From contig NZ_JAKRET010000007.1 in the NCBI RefSeq assembly GCF_022664395.1, positions 180,932 to 244,931 of the forward strand: 64,000 nucleotides of DNA, read 5' to 3'. Position numbers and translations under genes: made by a program. Below are positions 53,984 through 62,170 of this stretch, piece after piece; the first letter of the stretch is position 1, and each line of letters opens with the position of its first letter. The stretch is from Sphingomonas lacusdianchii (lineage in GTDB: Bacteria > Pseudomonadota > Alphaproteobacteria > Sphingomonadales > Sphingomonadaceae). Under the pieces are notes generated by a model. It had not been told where the DNA came from, did not search any database, and worked only from the letters and a program-made list of their open reading frames with translations.

Positions 53984-55012
53984 ATGACCAACGCTTCGAT
54001 CGGCGCCGAGCGCCTTGAGCGCCGGATGGCGCGTGGCTGTGACTTTCTGGGTACCGAGACCGCGATCCTATGCGGCGCGATGTCGTGGGTGAGCGAGCGC
54101 AACCTCGTCGCCGCCATCTCCAATGCCGGCGGCTTCGGGGTGATCGCGTGCGGGGCGATGACCCCCGAACTGCTCGATGCCGAAATTGCGGGGACCAAAA
54201 AGCTGACGACCAAGCCGTTCGGCGTGAACCTGATCACCATGCATCCGGCGCTGTTCGACCTGATCGACGTCTGCGGACGGCACGGCGTGACCCATGTCGT
54301 GCTGGCCGGCGGCCTGCCGCCCAAGGGGTCGCTGGAGGCGATCAAGGCGACCGGGGCCAAGGTCATCGCCTTTGCCCCGGCACTGGCGCTGGCGAAAAAG
54401 CTGATCCGCTCGGGCGCCGATGCGCTGGTGATCGAGGGGATGGAGGCCGGCGGCCATATCGGCCCCGTCTCCACCAGTGTGCTCGCGCAGGAAATGCTGC
54501 CCGAGGTGGCGGATCAGGTGCCGGTGTTCGTCGCGGGCGGGATCGGCCGGGGCGAGGCGATCGCCGGTTACCTCGACATGGGTGCGGCGGGCGTGCAGCT
54601 CGGCACCCGCTTCGTCTGCGCGACCGAATCGATCGCGCATCCGGCGTTCAAGAAGGCGTTTCTGCGCGCATCGGCGCGGGACGCCGTCGCCAGCGTCCAG
54701 ATCGACCCGCGCCTGCCGGTGATTCCGGTGCGCGCGCTGAAGAATGCCGGGGGCGAGTTGTTCACCGCCAAGCAGCGCGAGGTCGCGCAGATGCTCGACG
54801 AGGGCGGCGTGGCGATGGCCGAGGCGCAGTTGCAGATCGAACATTATTGGGCGGGCGCGCTGCGCCGGGCGGTGATCGACGGCGATGTCGAGCATGGCAG
54901 CCTGATGGCCGGCCAGTCGGTCGGCATGGTGACCAGGGAAGAGCCGGCGGCGGAGATCATCGCGACGCTGATGGCTGAGGCGGCGCAAGCGCTGGAGAAG
55001 CGGGCGGTTTGA
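53984..55012 (+). CDS. Nitronate monooxygenase / 2-nitropropane dioxygenase family
   Basis: 342 residues, FMN TIM barrel. AISNAGGFGVIACGAM, GVNLI, EGMEAGGHIG (catalytic His region), VFVAGGIGRGEAIAGYLDMGAAGVQLGTRF phosphate-binding part. Oxidises alkyl nitronates; some relatives are FabK enoyl-ACP reductases, and sequence reading cannot exclude that. Divergent from the YjbQ-like gene. Confidence 0.88.
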   Translation: MTNASIGAERLERRMARGCDFLGTETAILCGAMSWVSERNLVAAISNAGGFGVIACGAMTPELLDAEIAGTKKLTTKPFGVNLITMHPALFDLIDVCGRHGVTHVVLAGGLPPKGSLEAIKATGAKVIAFAPALALAKKLIRSGADALVIEGMEAGGHIGPVSTSVLAQEMLPEVADQVPVFVAGGIGRGEAIAGYLDMGAAGVQLGTRFVCATESIAHPAFKKAFLRASARDAVASVQIDPRLPVIPVRALKNAGGELFTAKQREVAQMLDEGGVAMAEAQLQIEHYWAGALRRAVIDGDVEHGSLMAGQSVGMVTREEPAAEIIATLMAEAAQALEKRAV

Positions 55013-55424
55013 GCCCAAAGTTCACAAAGTTCACACTTGTGCAGGCTTTGTATCGTTGACGTCGGTGGGCTGACGCACCTGCGGTTTTTGGGCCGCGCGG
55101 GTGGAGATACGGACGGTGCGACAGAGCGTGGGGCGAGCCTGTCACGGCTTTGCGGTGTAGGAAAGCGCCGGTCGGTTGCGGATGAGGGTGACCTGCTCGG
55201 TCGTCGGGGGGTAGGAAGGACCGGGATCGGGTCGAGACCTTTGCGAAAGTCCCTTTCCGTACCCCGGCGAAGGCCGGGGCCCAGTTGGGGGACGGCAGTA
55301 AGCTACGGAAAAGCCTTCCCAACTGCACCCCGGCCTGCGCCGGGGTACGGGGAGTTTTCGAGTGACGGGCGACGTTCGCCGCGTTTTCGATCGGGTCCGG
55401 ATGACGTAAGGATGCGGGGCAACG
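55013..55424. other. 412-base gap with a palindromic element, no gene seen
   Basis: Starts with a direct repeat (AAGTTCACA twice, 55018-55035). The middle holds no supported open frame. From 55258 to 55350 lies the palindromic element described separately. The gap separates the nitronate monooxygenase gene from the convergent STAS-like gene. Confidence 0.6.
55258..55350. repeat. Intergenic palindromic element, YgjP-insert family
   Basis: Left arm CCGTACCCCGGCGAAGGCCGGGG then CCCAGTTGGG; right arm CCCAACTG...CCCCGGCCTGCGCCGGGGTACGG, its near complement. The left core CCCCGGCGAAGGCCGGGG is the same 18 bases as in the element within the YgjP-like gene at 35507-35524. Confidence 0.9.
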
Positions 55425-55832
55425 TTACCGCCCCATCGGCCCGTCCTCGGCCAGCCATGCCAGCGCCGATTCGCGCGCTTCGAACAGGGCGATGTTGGGG
55501 GCGAGGCGCTTGGCCTGCATCTTCAGCAGCGTACTGTTGGCGATGATCGCGATGCGACGCGACGTGACATTGGGATTGGCGGCGATCTGTTCGAGCAGCG
55601 GCAGCACGTCGCGCGGCTGGACCGCGAATTGCGTCATGTCGAACAACGTGACCTGCTGACCCAGCGGACAGCCGAGCGTCGGCAGGCGGCCGAGCGTCGT
55701 GGCCAGCGCGTCGCGGAAGCGCAGCACGATCGCCGGATCCCACAGCCCGCGCAGGTCAATGTCGAGCATCCTGCGCGCCGGATCGATCCGGATGGTGAAG
55801 GCGGCATCGTCGATCTTCAGCGAATCGGGCAT
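55425..55832 (-). CDS. STAS-like/SpoIIAA-like protein of unknown function
   Basis: 135 residues. FTIRIDPARRMLDIDLRGLWDPAIVLRFRDAL followed by LFDMTQFAVQPRDVLPLLEQI and SRRIAIIANSTLLKMQAKRL resembles a STAS/SpoIIAA-like fold. No signal or membrane part. No linked partner gene shows a pathway. Confidence 0.65.
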   Translation of the reverse strand: MPDSLKIDDAAFTIRIDPARRMLDIDLRGLWDPAIVLRFRDALATTLGRLPTLGCPLGQQVTLFDMTQFAVQPRDVLPLLEQIAANPNVTSRRIAIIANSTLLKMQAKRLAPNIALFEARESALAWLAEDGPMGR

Positions 55833-55887
55833 CGTAACCTATTCCGCTATCGGCGGTTCTTACGCAACCGAACGCCGCCGATGTCGA

Positions 55888-56901
55888 TCAATAGGCGCGA
55901 CGCACCGCGAATTCGACCGCCTCGACCATCGCGTCCTTGGCCGGACCGTCGGGGAAACGGCCGATCGCGTCGATCGCGCGCTGCCCGTAATGGCGGGCGC
56001 GGGCGAGCGTATCGTCGACCGCGCGCGACGATTGGACCAGGGTGATCGCATGCGCGAAATCGGCATCGCTCGCACGCTTGCCCGACACCGCGTCGCGCCA
56101 GAAGCTGCGCGCGGTTTCATTGCCACGGGCATAAGCGAGGATGACGGGCAGCGTCATCTTGCCTTCGCGGAAATCGTCGCCGGCATCCTTGCCCATGGTA
56201 TCGGCGTCGGACACGTAATCGATCGCGTCGTCGACCAGCTGGAAGGCGATGCCGAGATTGCGGCCATAGGCATCGAGCGCGGCTTCGTCGGCGTCGGAGC
56301 GTTCGGCGACGATCGCGGCGATGCGGCACGCGGCGGCGAACAACGCGGCGGTCTTGGCACCGATGATGTCGAGATAGCGGTCCTCGGGCGTGTCGATGCG
56401 GCGGATCGCGGTCAGCTGGTTGACCTCGCCCTCGGCGATGATCGCCGAGGCACCCGACAGGACGCGCAGCGCCTTCAGGCTTTCGGCCTCGACCATCAGT
56501 TCGAAGCTCTTGGAAAACAGGAAGTCGCCGACCAGGACGCTGGCCGGATTACCCCAGATGATGTTGGCGGTGCGCTTGCCGCGGCGCAGGTCGGATCCGT
56601 CGACGACGTCGTCGTGGAGCAGCGTCGCGGTGTGGATGAATTCGACCGCGGCGGACAGCAGGTGATGGCGCGTGCCGCCATAGCCGATCAGCTTCGCACA
56701 GGCGAGCGTCAGCATCGGCCGCATCCGCTTGCCCCCGCCGGCGATCAGATGGCCGGCGAGCTCGGGGATCAGCGGAATCTTCGACTGCATCCGGTCGAGG
56801 ATGACCGCATTGACGCGATTCATGTCGTCGGCGACCAGCGCCATCAGCGGATCGAGCGAGGGTTCGGTCCGCTTGTCGAGGCGGTGCAGGGTAGCCGTCA
56901 T
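55888..56901 (-). CDS. ispB: Long-chain polyprenyl diphosphate synthase
   Basis: 337 residues, all-helical trans-prenyltransferase. GGGKRMRPML, first aspartate motif LLHDDVVD, GNPASVLVGDFLFSKSFELM, and second motif QLVDDAIDYV. Makes the octa- or decaprenyl tail of ubiquinone; chain length is not readable here. ATG 56901 chosen; an in-frame TTG at 56928 is weaker. Divergent from the chorismate mutase gene. Confidence 0.92.
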   Translation of the reverse strand: MTATLHRLDKRTEPSLDPLMALVADDMNRVNAVILDRMQSKIPLIPELAGHLIAGGGKRMRPMLTLACAKLIGYGGTRHHLLSAAVEFIHTATLLHDDVVDGSDLRRGKRTANIIWGNPASVLVGDFLFSKSFELMVEAESLKALRVLSGASAIIAEGEVNQLTAIRRIDTPEDRYLDIIGAKTAALFAAACRIAAIVAERSDADEAALDAYGRNLGIAFQLVDDAIDYVSDADTMGKDAGDDFREGKMTLPVILAYARGNETARSFWRDAVSGKRASDADFAHAITLVQSSRAVDDTLARARHYGQRAIDAIGRFPDGPAKDAMVEAVEFAVRRAY

Positions 56902-57021
56902 GTCCCAGCGATGTGGCGGTTCGGACAAGCGAACGCAAGGGAAAGGCGGGGTTGCGCGATACGCCCGGTCGCGCGAAAGGGGCGGACCCCCGGCACGCCC
57001 CGCCGTTCAGGAAGGATCGCC

Positions 57022-57312
57022 ATGTCCGATGCGACGCTGCAACGCTTTCGCCAGAGCATCGACAATATCGATGCCGCTCTGGTCTTTCTGCTCGCCGAAC
57101 GGTTCAAGGTGACGCAGGCGGTCGGCCGGTACAAGGCCGACGAAGGACTGCCCGCCGCCGATCCGGGGCGCGAGGAGGCGCAGATCGCGCGGCTGCGGTC
57201 GCTGGCGCGCGACGCCGATCTCGACCCCGAATTTTCCGAGAAGTTCCTGCGCTTCATCATCGACGAAGTGATTCGCCATCACCGGTCGATGCAGGATGGC
57301 GACGCGGCGTGA
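57022..57312 (+). CDS. Chorismate mutase, AroQ type
   Basis: 96 residues, three helices. FRQSIDNIDAALVFLLAERFKVTQAVGRYKADEGLPAADPGREEAQIARL covers the active-site Arg and Lys; FLRFIIDEVIRHH closes. Turns chorismate into prephenate. No signal peptide. GGAAGGA before the ATG sets the start. Overlaps the GH130-like start by 4 bases (GTGA), an odd pairing. Confidence 0.92.
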   Translation: MSDATLQRFRQSIDNIDAALVFLLAERFKVTQAVGRYKADEGLPAADPGREEAQIARLRSLARDADLDPEFSEKFLRFIIDEVIRHHRSMQDGDAA

Positions 57313-58418
57313 GCGACGACCGGATCGTCTTCGCTCCCGACGATGTCGATCTGACGCGATCGCCGCTCCGCCGCGACATAGCCGAGCCGACCTATGTACT
57401 GGGCGCGTTCAATCCGGCGCTGACGCGGTTACCGAACGGCAATTTGTTGCTGCTGGTGCGGATTGCCGAGGCGCTGCGCGAACCGGTGCGGGGCGGGCAG
57501 GTGCGTTCGATCCGCTGGACGCCACGGGGCTATGTGCTCGACGGGTTCGCCGCCGATGCGGCGGACGTGCGCGATCCGCGATTCTTCGCGCTGACCGGCG
57601 GGGCCTATCCGTTTCTGGGGCTGACTTCGCTGTCATGGTTGTTGCCGGTCGAATTGTCGGCCGATGGGCAGCGGGTGGTGGCGGTGCATTACGACTGCGC
57701 GGTCGAACCGTCGGCGGACTATGCCCAATATGGCGTCGAGGATCCGCGCATCGTCCGCATCGACGGCGTGTACTGGATGACGGTATGCGGCGTGTCGGGC
57801 GGGCGGCTGTGTACGGTGATGTACCGGTCCGACGACGGGTTCGACTGGCGGTCGCAGGGCATGGTGCTCGACCATGGCAACAAGGACATGGTGCCGTTCG
57901 AGGGGCGGGTGGGGGAGCGCTATGTGTCGCTGACCCGGCCCTTGTCGGATGCATGGTTCGTGGCCGCGCCGGACGGGGCGGAAACGAGCGGGCCGAGTAT
58001 CAACCTCGCCACCTCGCCCGACATGCTGCACTGGCGGCCGCTGTCCGAACCGGCGCTGCGCCCGCGCAAGGGGGCGGCGGCGTACAAGCTGGGCGGCGGG
58101 ACGCCGCCGGTGCGGACGGCGCGCGGGTGGATGCTGCTCTATCACGGCGTCGAGAAACAGGGCGCGGTGGGGGTGTATCGCACCTATCGCGCGCTGATCG
58201 ATGCGGAGGCGCGCTGCGTGCTTGAGCGCGACGAGTCGCGACCGGTACTGGAGGCGGCGTCGGACCTGATCGCGCCGATCGCGCACCAGGCCTATCTGCC
58301 GCAGCCGGTGGTGTTCACGACCGGGATCGTGCGCGATGGCGACGACTGGATCGTGGCGTCGGGCGAGGCGGATCTGGCATGCCGGCTGACGCGGATCGAG
58401 GGGCGGCGGCTGGATTAG
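57309..58418 (+). CDS. GH130-like glycoside phosphorylase/hydrolase
   Basis: 369 residues, five-bladed propeller. NPALTRLPNGNLLLLVRIAE near the start and the GH130 signature YGVEDPRIVRIDG, then NKDMVPFEG, GGGTPPVRTARGWMLLYHGV. GH130 enzymes phosphorolyse or hydrolyse beta-mannosides. No signal peptide, so cytoplasmic. GTG 57309 overlaps the chorismate mutase stop. Substrate not determined. Confidence 0.82.
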   Translation: MSDDRIVFAPDDVDLTRSPLRRDIAEPTYVLGAFNPALTRLPNGNLLLLVRIAEALREPVRGGQVRSIRWTPRGYVLDGFAADAADVRDPRFFALTGGAYPFLGLTSLSWLLPVELSADGQRVVAVHYDCAVEPSADYAQYGVEDPRIVRIDGVYWMTVCGVSGGRLCTVMYRSDDGFDWRSQGMVLDHGNKDMVPFEGRVGERYVSLTRPLSDAWFVAAPDGAETSGPSINLATSPDMLHWRPLSEPALRPRKGAAAYKLGGGTPPVRTARGWMLLYHGVEKQGAVGVYRTYRALIDAEARCVLERDESRPVLEAASDLIAPIAHQAYLPQPVVFTTGIVRDGDDWIVASGEADLACRLTRIEGRRLD

Positions 58419-58423
58419 CCTGG

Positions 58424-58459
58424 TTCCCCATCCAACCCGTTTGGTGGGATGAAGGGGAA
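58424..58459. terminator. Hairpin between convergent genes
   Basis: TTCCCC-ATCC-ACC pairs with GGT-GGAT-GGGGAA with small bulges. It lies between the GH130-like and TauE-like stops. No T run, so a terminator role is only likely by position. Confidence 0.4.
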
Positions 58460-58463
58460 GGCG

Positions 58464-59237
58464 CTAGACCCCCAGCCACATCCGCAACGGGTTGGCCGGG
58501 TCGGCCATCAGCTTCACCGTCAGTGCCAGCGAGATGACGACCAGCAGCGGCCGGATCGCGCGCCCGCCGAACCGGATGGCGAGCGCCGCGCCGACCTGTC
58601 CGCCCGCAAGGCTGGCGAGCGCCATGGCGAGGCCGAGCGTCCACCACACATGCCCGCCCGCGACCAGCACGGAAACGCCGGCCAGATTGCTGGCGAGATT
58701 CAGCAGCTTGGTATGCGCCACCGCTCGCGTCGCGCCCATGCCGGCGGCGGTGACCAGCAACAGCGTGAAGAAGGATCCGGTGCCGGGGCCGAAGAACCCG
58801 TCATAGGCGCCGATCGCCGCGACCGCGAGCAACAGCCCGGCCGGGGCGAGGCGGGTATGGGTATCGACGTCGGACAGGCGCGGACCGAACAGGAAATACA
58901 GCGCCATCGCGACCAGCAGGACCGGCAGCACGCCCGACAGGAAATGCGGATCGATCGCCTGCACCAGCGCCGCGCCGGCCGCCGCCCCGCCGAACGAGGC
59001 GAGCGCGGGCAGGGCGAACCGCCGCAGGTCGATATGCCCCTTGCGCCAGAAGGCGAAGGTCGCGCCGGCGGTGCCGCACGAACTTTGCAGCTTGTTGGTA
59101 CCGAGGGCGACGACCGGCGGGACGCCCGCGGCGAGCAGCGCGGGCAGGGTGATGAGCCCGCCGCCACCCGCCATCGCATCCAGCGCGGCTGCGCCGAACG
59201 CGACGAGCATGAGCAGGGCGATGAGGTCGATGTCCAT
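58464..59237 (-). CDS. TauE/SafE-family membrane exporter
   Basis: About 257 residues, eight membrane helices in two repeats: LDAMAGGGGLITLPALLAAGVPPVVALGTNK in the first and GAYDGFFGPGTGSFFTLLL in the second, the family signature. Members move sulfite, sulfoacetate or other organic anions; substrate unknown. ATG 59237 (MDIDLIAL) suits a membrane start better than 59258. Confidence 0.88.
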   Translation of the reverse strand: MDIDLIALLMLVAFGAAALDAMAGGGGLITLPALLAAGVPPVVALGTNKLQSSCGTAGATFAFWRKGHIDLRRFALPALASFGGAAAGAALVQAIDPHFLSGVLPVLLVAMALYFLFGPRLSDVDTHTRLAPAGLLLAVAAIGAYDGFFGPGTGSFFTLLLVTAAGMGATRAVAHTKLLNLASNLAGVSVLVAGGHVWWTLGLAMALASLAGGQVGAALAIRFGGRAIRPLLVVISLALTVKLMADPANPLRMWLGV

Positions 59238-59279
59238 GCGCGCGGCCGTAGCGGGCAAGGGCGTGTTGCGAAAGGAAGT

Positions 59280-59622
59280 GGGGAGCTTCTGTTGCCCGGT
59301 GCTCCCCGTACCGCTGGAATCCGATTCTGTTGCCCGGTTCGGTCCGACCGCGCTATTTTGGAGTAACTTCAGGCCGTGAGGCCCTTAGTTACGCCGCAAT
59401 CGCGAGTGCTTCGTTATCGTTGGCACTTGTGTGTATGGGCCGTTGCGGTGGTCCCATTCCGAACGAAAACAGCGCTTTTCAACACACGTCGATCCTGGTT
59501 CGGCCCCGTCAGAAACGGTGTCCAGAAACACCACCTTATGGTGGAGCCGCCGGGTACTGCCCCCGGGTCCGCTGCGTCTATTGCACGCCGCAGTTTATCG
59601 TCATAGCCGGCTGGAAGCCGAC
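59280..59622 (-). ncRNA. ssrA: Permuted two-piece tmRNA
   Basis: On the minus strand the acceptor piece comes first and ends at 59539 with GGCAGTACCCGGCGGCTCCACCA (T arm CCGGG/CCCGG, CCA encoded). After a ~31-base spacer the coding piece starts near 59507 with GGGGCCGAACCAGGATCGAC. GGGGCCG pairs with CGGCTCC to rebuild the acceptor stem (one G-U). The tag frame 59424-59389 reads ANDNEALAIAA then TAA, so the full tag is A+ANDNEALAIAA. The GTAACT/AGTTAC stem follows. The 3' end of the coding piece near 59280 is approximate. Rescues stalled ribosomes with SmpB. Confidence 0.93.
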
Positions 59623-59628
59623 GATTGG

Positions 59629-59657
59629 GATATAGGCGCTTGTCCCGGCTTTGAAAA
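59629..59657 (-). promoter_or_regulatory. Probable ssrA promoter
   Basis: Minus strand TTTTCA, 17 bases, TATATC; transcription would begin about 7 bases later, at the expected 5' end of the acceptor piece. Confidence 0.5.
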
Positions 59658-59704
59658 GAAGCGTACTTCCCTTGCCGTATCGCAAGTGGCATGGGCGTTG
59701 AACG

Positions 59705-60136
59705 ATGTTGACCCAGCGTTCCCGCTATGCGTTGCGCGCGATGCTGTTCCTTGCCGAACAACCCGCGGGCGAAGCGCCCATGCCGATGCACCGCATCGCC
59801 ACCGCCGCCAACGTGCCGCGCAAGTTCCTCGAACTGATCCTCGCCGATCTGCGCGAGGCGGGATTCCTGTTGTCGACCAGGGGCAAGGCGGGCGGCTATC
59901 ACCTTGCGCGCCCGGCGCATCTGATTTCGCTCGGCGAGATCATCCGCGTGATCGAAGGCCCGCTGGCGCTGGTCCCCTGCGTCAGCCGTACCGCTTATCG
60001 CCCGTGCGGCGATTGCAAGGACGAGGCGAGCTGCGCGATCCGCCACGCCATGGCGCGGGTGCGCGACGAGACGGCGCGCATTCTCGACGGGACCAGCCTG
60101 GCACAGGCGGCGGCGCTGGAACTGGCGGCGGCGTGA
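59705..60136 (+). CDS. Rrf2-family transcriptional regulator
   Basis: 143 residues. Winged helix: SRYALRAMLFLAEQ, NVPRKFLELILADLREAGFLLSTRGKAGGYHLAR. Then PCVSRTAYRPCGDCKDEASC, holding four cysteines that could carry an Fe-S cluster as in IscR/NsrR/RsrR. The target genes are not evident; no isc or suf genes are in the window. Confidence 0.9.
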   Translation: MLTQRSRYALRAMLFLAEQPAGEAPMPMHRIATAANVPRKFLELILADLREAGFLLSTRGKAGGYHLARPAHLISLGEIIRVIEGPLALVPCVSRTAYRPCGDCKDEASCAIRHAMARVRDETARILDGTSLAQAAALELAAA

Positions 60137-60193
60137 CCCGGTAATCGGGCGTCTTCCGGTTTTGGGCGTCTCGACCGGGAATCGCGCAGCGCG

Positions 60194-60496
60194 TCATCCC
60201 CGCTGATCGCGTCCCGGATCGCGATCGGGGTTGAAGGCATCGACCGCCGCGTCATGCCCCGATCCGTTGCTCAGGAACACCAGCGCCATCAGCGCACCGC
60301 CCAGCATCACCGACAGCCCGACTCCGGCCAGCGTCGCGGCGGCAATCACCCAGTTCATCGACCCGATCCACCACCAGATGCCCCCCAGCGCCAGCAGCGC
60401 GGCGACGGCCGAGATCGCGGCCATCACCTTGAGCAGCCAGCGAAACCGGCTCCAGGCGAACGCAGCATATACGGGGTCGTCGAGATCGTTCGCCAT
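60194..60496 (-). CDS. Small two-helix membrane protein
   Basis: 100 residues with two membrane helices (~20-45 and ~48-76): FRWLLKVMAAISAVAALLAL and a Gly/Ala/Val-rich second one, then a charged tail. Conserved-looking start MANDLDDPVYAAFAWSRFR. Family not recognised. Confidence 0.7.
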   Translation of the reverse strand: MANDLDDPVYAAFAWSRFRWLLKVMAAISAVAALLALGGIWWWIGSMNWVIAAATLAGVGLSVMLGGALMALVFLSNGSGHDAAVDAFNPDRDPGRDQRG

Positions 60497-60584
60497 GGCT
60501 TTTCAATGGTGGCGAAGCGTGGAATTCTCAACCCATGGATGCCCCTGTCGCGTCGGACCGGGGCACCGGTGGGAGGAGAGGGCG

Positions 60585-61007
60585 ATGACCATCGCGAAAC
60601 TGTTGGGCAAGCGTGCGATCGTGTCGGTCGGGGCCGATGCGCGCGTGCGGGACGTCGTGGCGCTGCTGGACGAACATCGCATCGGCGCGGTACCGGTGCT
60701 TGAGGGGACCCGGGTCGTCGGCATCTTTTCCGAACGCGACATGATCCACACGCTGGTCGAACGCGGCGCGGCGGCGCTCGACCTGCCGGTCGGCGATCGG
60801 ATGACCAGCCCCGCGATCACCGTCGATCCGGGCGCGTCGGTGCTGGGCGCGCTGTCGCTGATGACGCAGCGGCGCATCCGGCATCTGCCGGTGATCGACG
60901 GCGAGCGGCTGGTCGGATTCGTGTCGATCGGCGACCTCGTCAAATATCGCATCGACGGGATCGAGGCCGAGGCGGAGGCGATGCGTGCCTATATCCAGCA
61001 GGGTTAG
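60585..61007 (+). CDS. Two-CBS-domain protein
   Basis: 140 residues made of a CBS pair (~1-65 and ~70-135): SVGADARVRDVVALLDEHRIGAVPVLEG and VLGALSLMTQRRIRHLPVIDG with FVSIGDLVKYRI. CBS pairs bind adenosine nucleotides and act as sensors. GGAGGAGAG before ATG 60585 fixes the start; the upstream frame to 60231 is antisense to the membrane protein. Confidence 0.92.
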   Translation: MTIAKLLGKRAIVSVGADARVRDVVALLDEHRIGAVPVLEGTRVVGIFSERDMIHTLVERGAAALDLPVGDRMTSPAITVDPGASVLGALSLMTQRRIRHLPVIDGERLVGFVSIGDLVKYRIDGIEAEAEAMRAYIQQG

Positions 61008-61054
61008 GCGCGCCGGTTGACGCCCGTTTAACCGGCGGTCGATAAGCAGGCGGC

Positions 61055-61981
61055 ATGGCCTCGCTCGGCGAACATCTCAACTGGCACTGGAAGCAATGGC
61101 GGCACCGCCGGCTGGCGCGCGCCATTCTTGTCACGCCGCCGGCGACGATTCGCGACGACGGGGTAATCGTCTTCTCGATGATCGGCAGCGCGGTGCTGTT
61201 GCCCTATCTGGTCGCGGTCAAATCGCTGCTGCATCATTTGCGGCGCGGGCGGGTGGTGATCCTCGACGACGGGACGCTGACCGCGGCGGACAAGGCGGTG
61301 CTGGCCGCGCAGCTCGGCGACCCGCGGATCATCGCGATCGATACGATTGCGACCGATCCCTGCCCGCGGCGCGACGTGTGGGAACGGCTGCTGACGATCC
61401 TCGACCTGCGCGCGCAGGATTATGTGATCCAGCTCGATTCGGACACGGTGACGCTGGGCCCGGTGCCCGAGGTCGCGGCGGCGATCGATGCGGGGCGCAG
61501 CTTCACCCTGTTGGGGGAGGGCGACGCACGGCTGCTGCCGGTCGATGCCTTTGTCGCGACGCGACGCGCGGTCGATCCGTTGGCGAGCGCCACCCATGTC
61601 CAGGACGCTTCGGAAGCGGTGCTCGACCGGGTCGCCGTGCCGGGGCGCGAGTCGCTCCGATATGTGCGGGGCTGTGCCGGCTTCGCCGGTTTCACGCGCA
61701 GCGAGGACGGGCGCGCCGTCGCCGAAACGCTGTCGCTGGCGATGGATCGGATCCTCGGGGAACGGCAATGGCGCCGCTGGGGCAGCGAGCAGGTCGCGGC
61801 CAATTTCGTCGTCGCCAACGATGCCGAACCGGTGCTGCTGCCCTATAACCGCTATTTTAATTTCTGGAATGCGGGCGTGCCGCGCGGCGCGGCGTTCGCG
61901 CACTTCATCGGCACCTATCGCTTTCACGGCACCGCCTATCTGCGCGCAACCCGCGACGCGATCCGGCAATTGCAGGGTTAG
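61055..61981 (+). CDS. GT-A-type glycosyltransferase-like protein
   Basis: 308 residues, no membrane part. VIVFSMIGSAVLLPYLVAVKSLLHHL at the N terminus and a DxD motif in IQLDSDTVTLG resemble GT8/GT-A sugar-nucleotide enzymes; YVRGCAGFAGF and the late HFIGTYRFHG may complete the site. Probably adds sugars in an envelope polysaccharide, given the flippase gene next door. Its TAG stop is the first three bases of the repeat at 61979. Confidence 0.65.
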   Translation: MASLGEHLNWHWKQWRHRRLARAILVTPPATIRDDGVIVFSMIGSAVLLPYLVAVKSLLHHLRRGRVVILDDGTLTAADKAVLAAQLGDPRIIAIDTIATDPCPRRDVWERLLTILDLRAQDYVIQLDSDTVTLGPVPEVAAAIDAGRSFTLLGEGDARLLPVDAFVATRRAVDPLASATHVQDASEAVLDRVAVPGRESLRYVRGCAGFAGFTRSEDGRAVAETLSLAMDRILGERQWRRWGSEQVAANFVVANDAEPVLLPYNRYFNFWNAGVPRGAAFAHFIGTYRFHGTAYLRATRDAIRQLQG

Positions 61982-62170
61982 AGCGGTTTCCGATCAGATT
62001 GGATCACCGGCACGGAGGTGATTTTGGTTCGGGGCGAGGCGCAAGGAGGGAGCGATGCCGAAGCATCGTGACCGACGAAGCAACGCTGCCCCGAGCCGAA
62101 ATCACCCCGCCGCGTCAGCGGTCGCCTGTAGGGCGATGACGGTGGTTCAAGCTGGTCGGAAACCGCTCTA
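61979..62170. repeat. 192-bp foldback element with 15-bp perfect inverted ends
   Basis: Ends TAGAGCGGTTTCCGA (61979-61993) and TCGGAAACCGCTCTA (62156-62170) are exact complements, and similarity goes on for about 27 bases. A second inverted pair (GGTGATTTTGGTTCGGGGC / GCCCCGAGCCGAAATCACC) and a small GATGC/GCATC hairpin lie inside. MITE-like or a structured RNA. Both end triplets are the stop codons of the convergent flanking genes. Confidence 0.9.

Noticed and set aside
59376..59606. Small plus-strand frame reading MVEPPGTAPGS
   Set aside because: It is the complement of the tmRNA acceptor and coding pieces; such translated tmRNA ends are often mis-annotated as small proteins.
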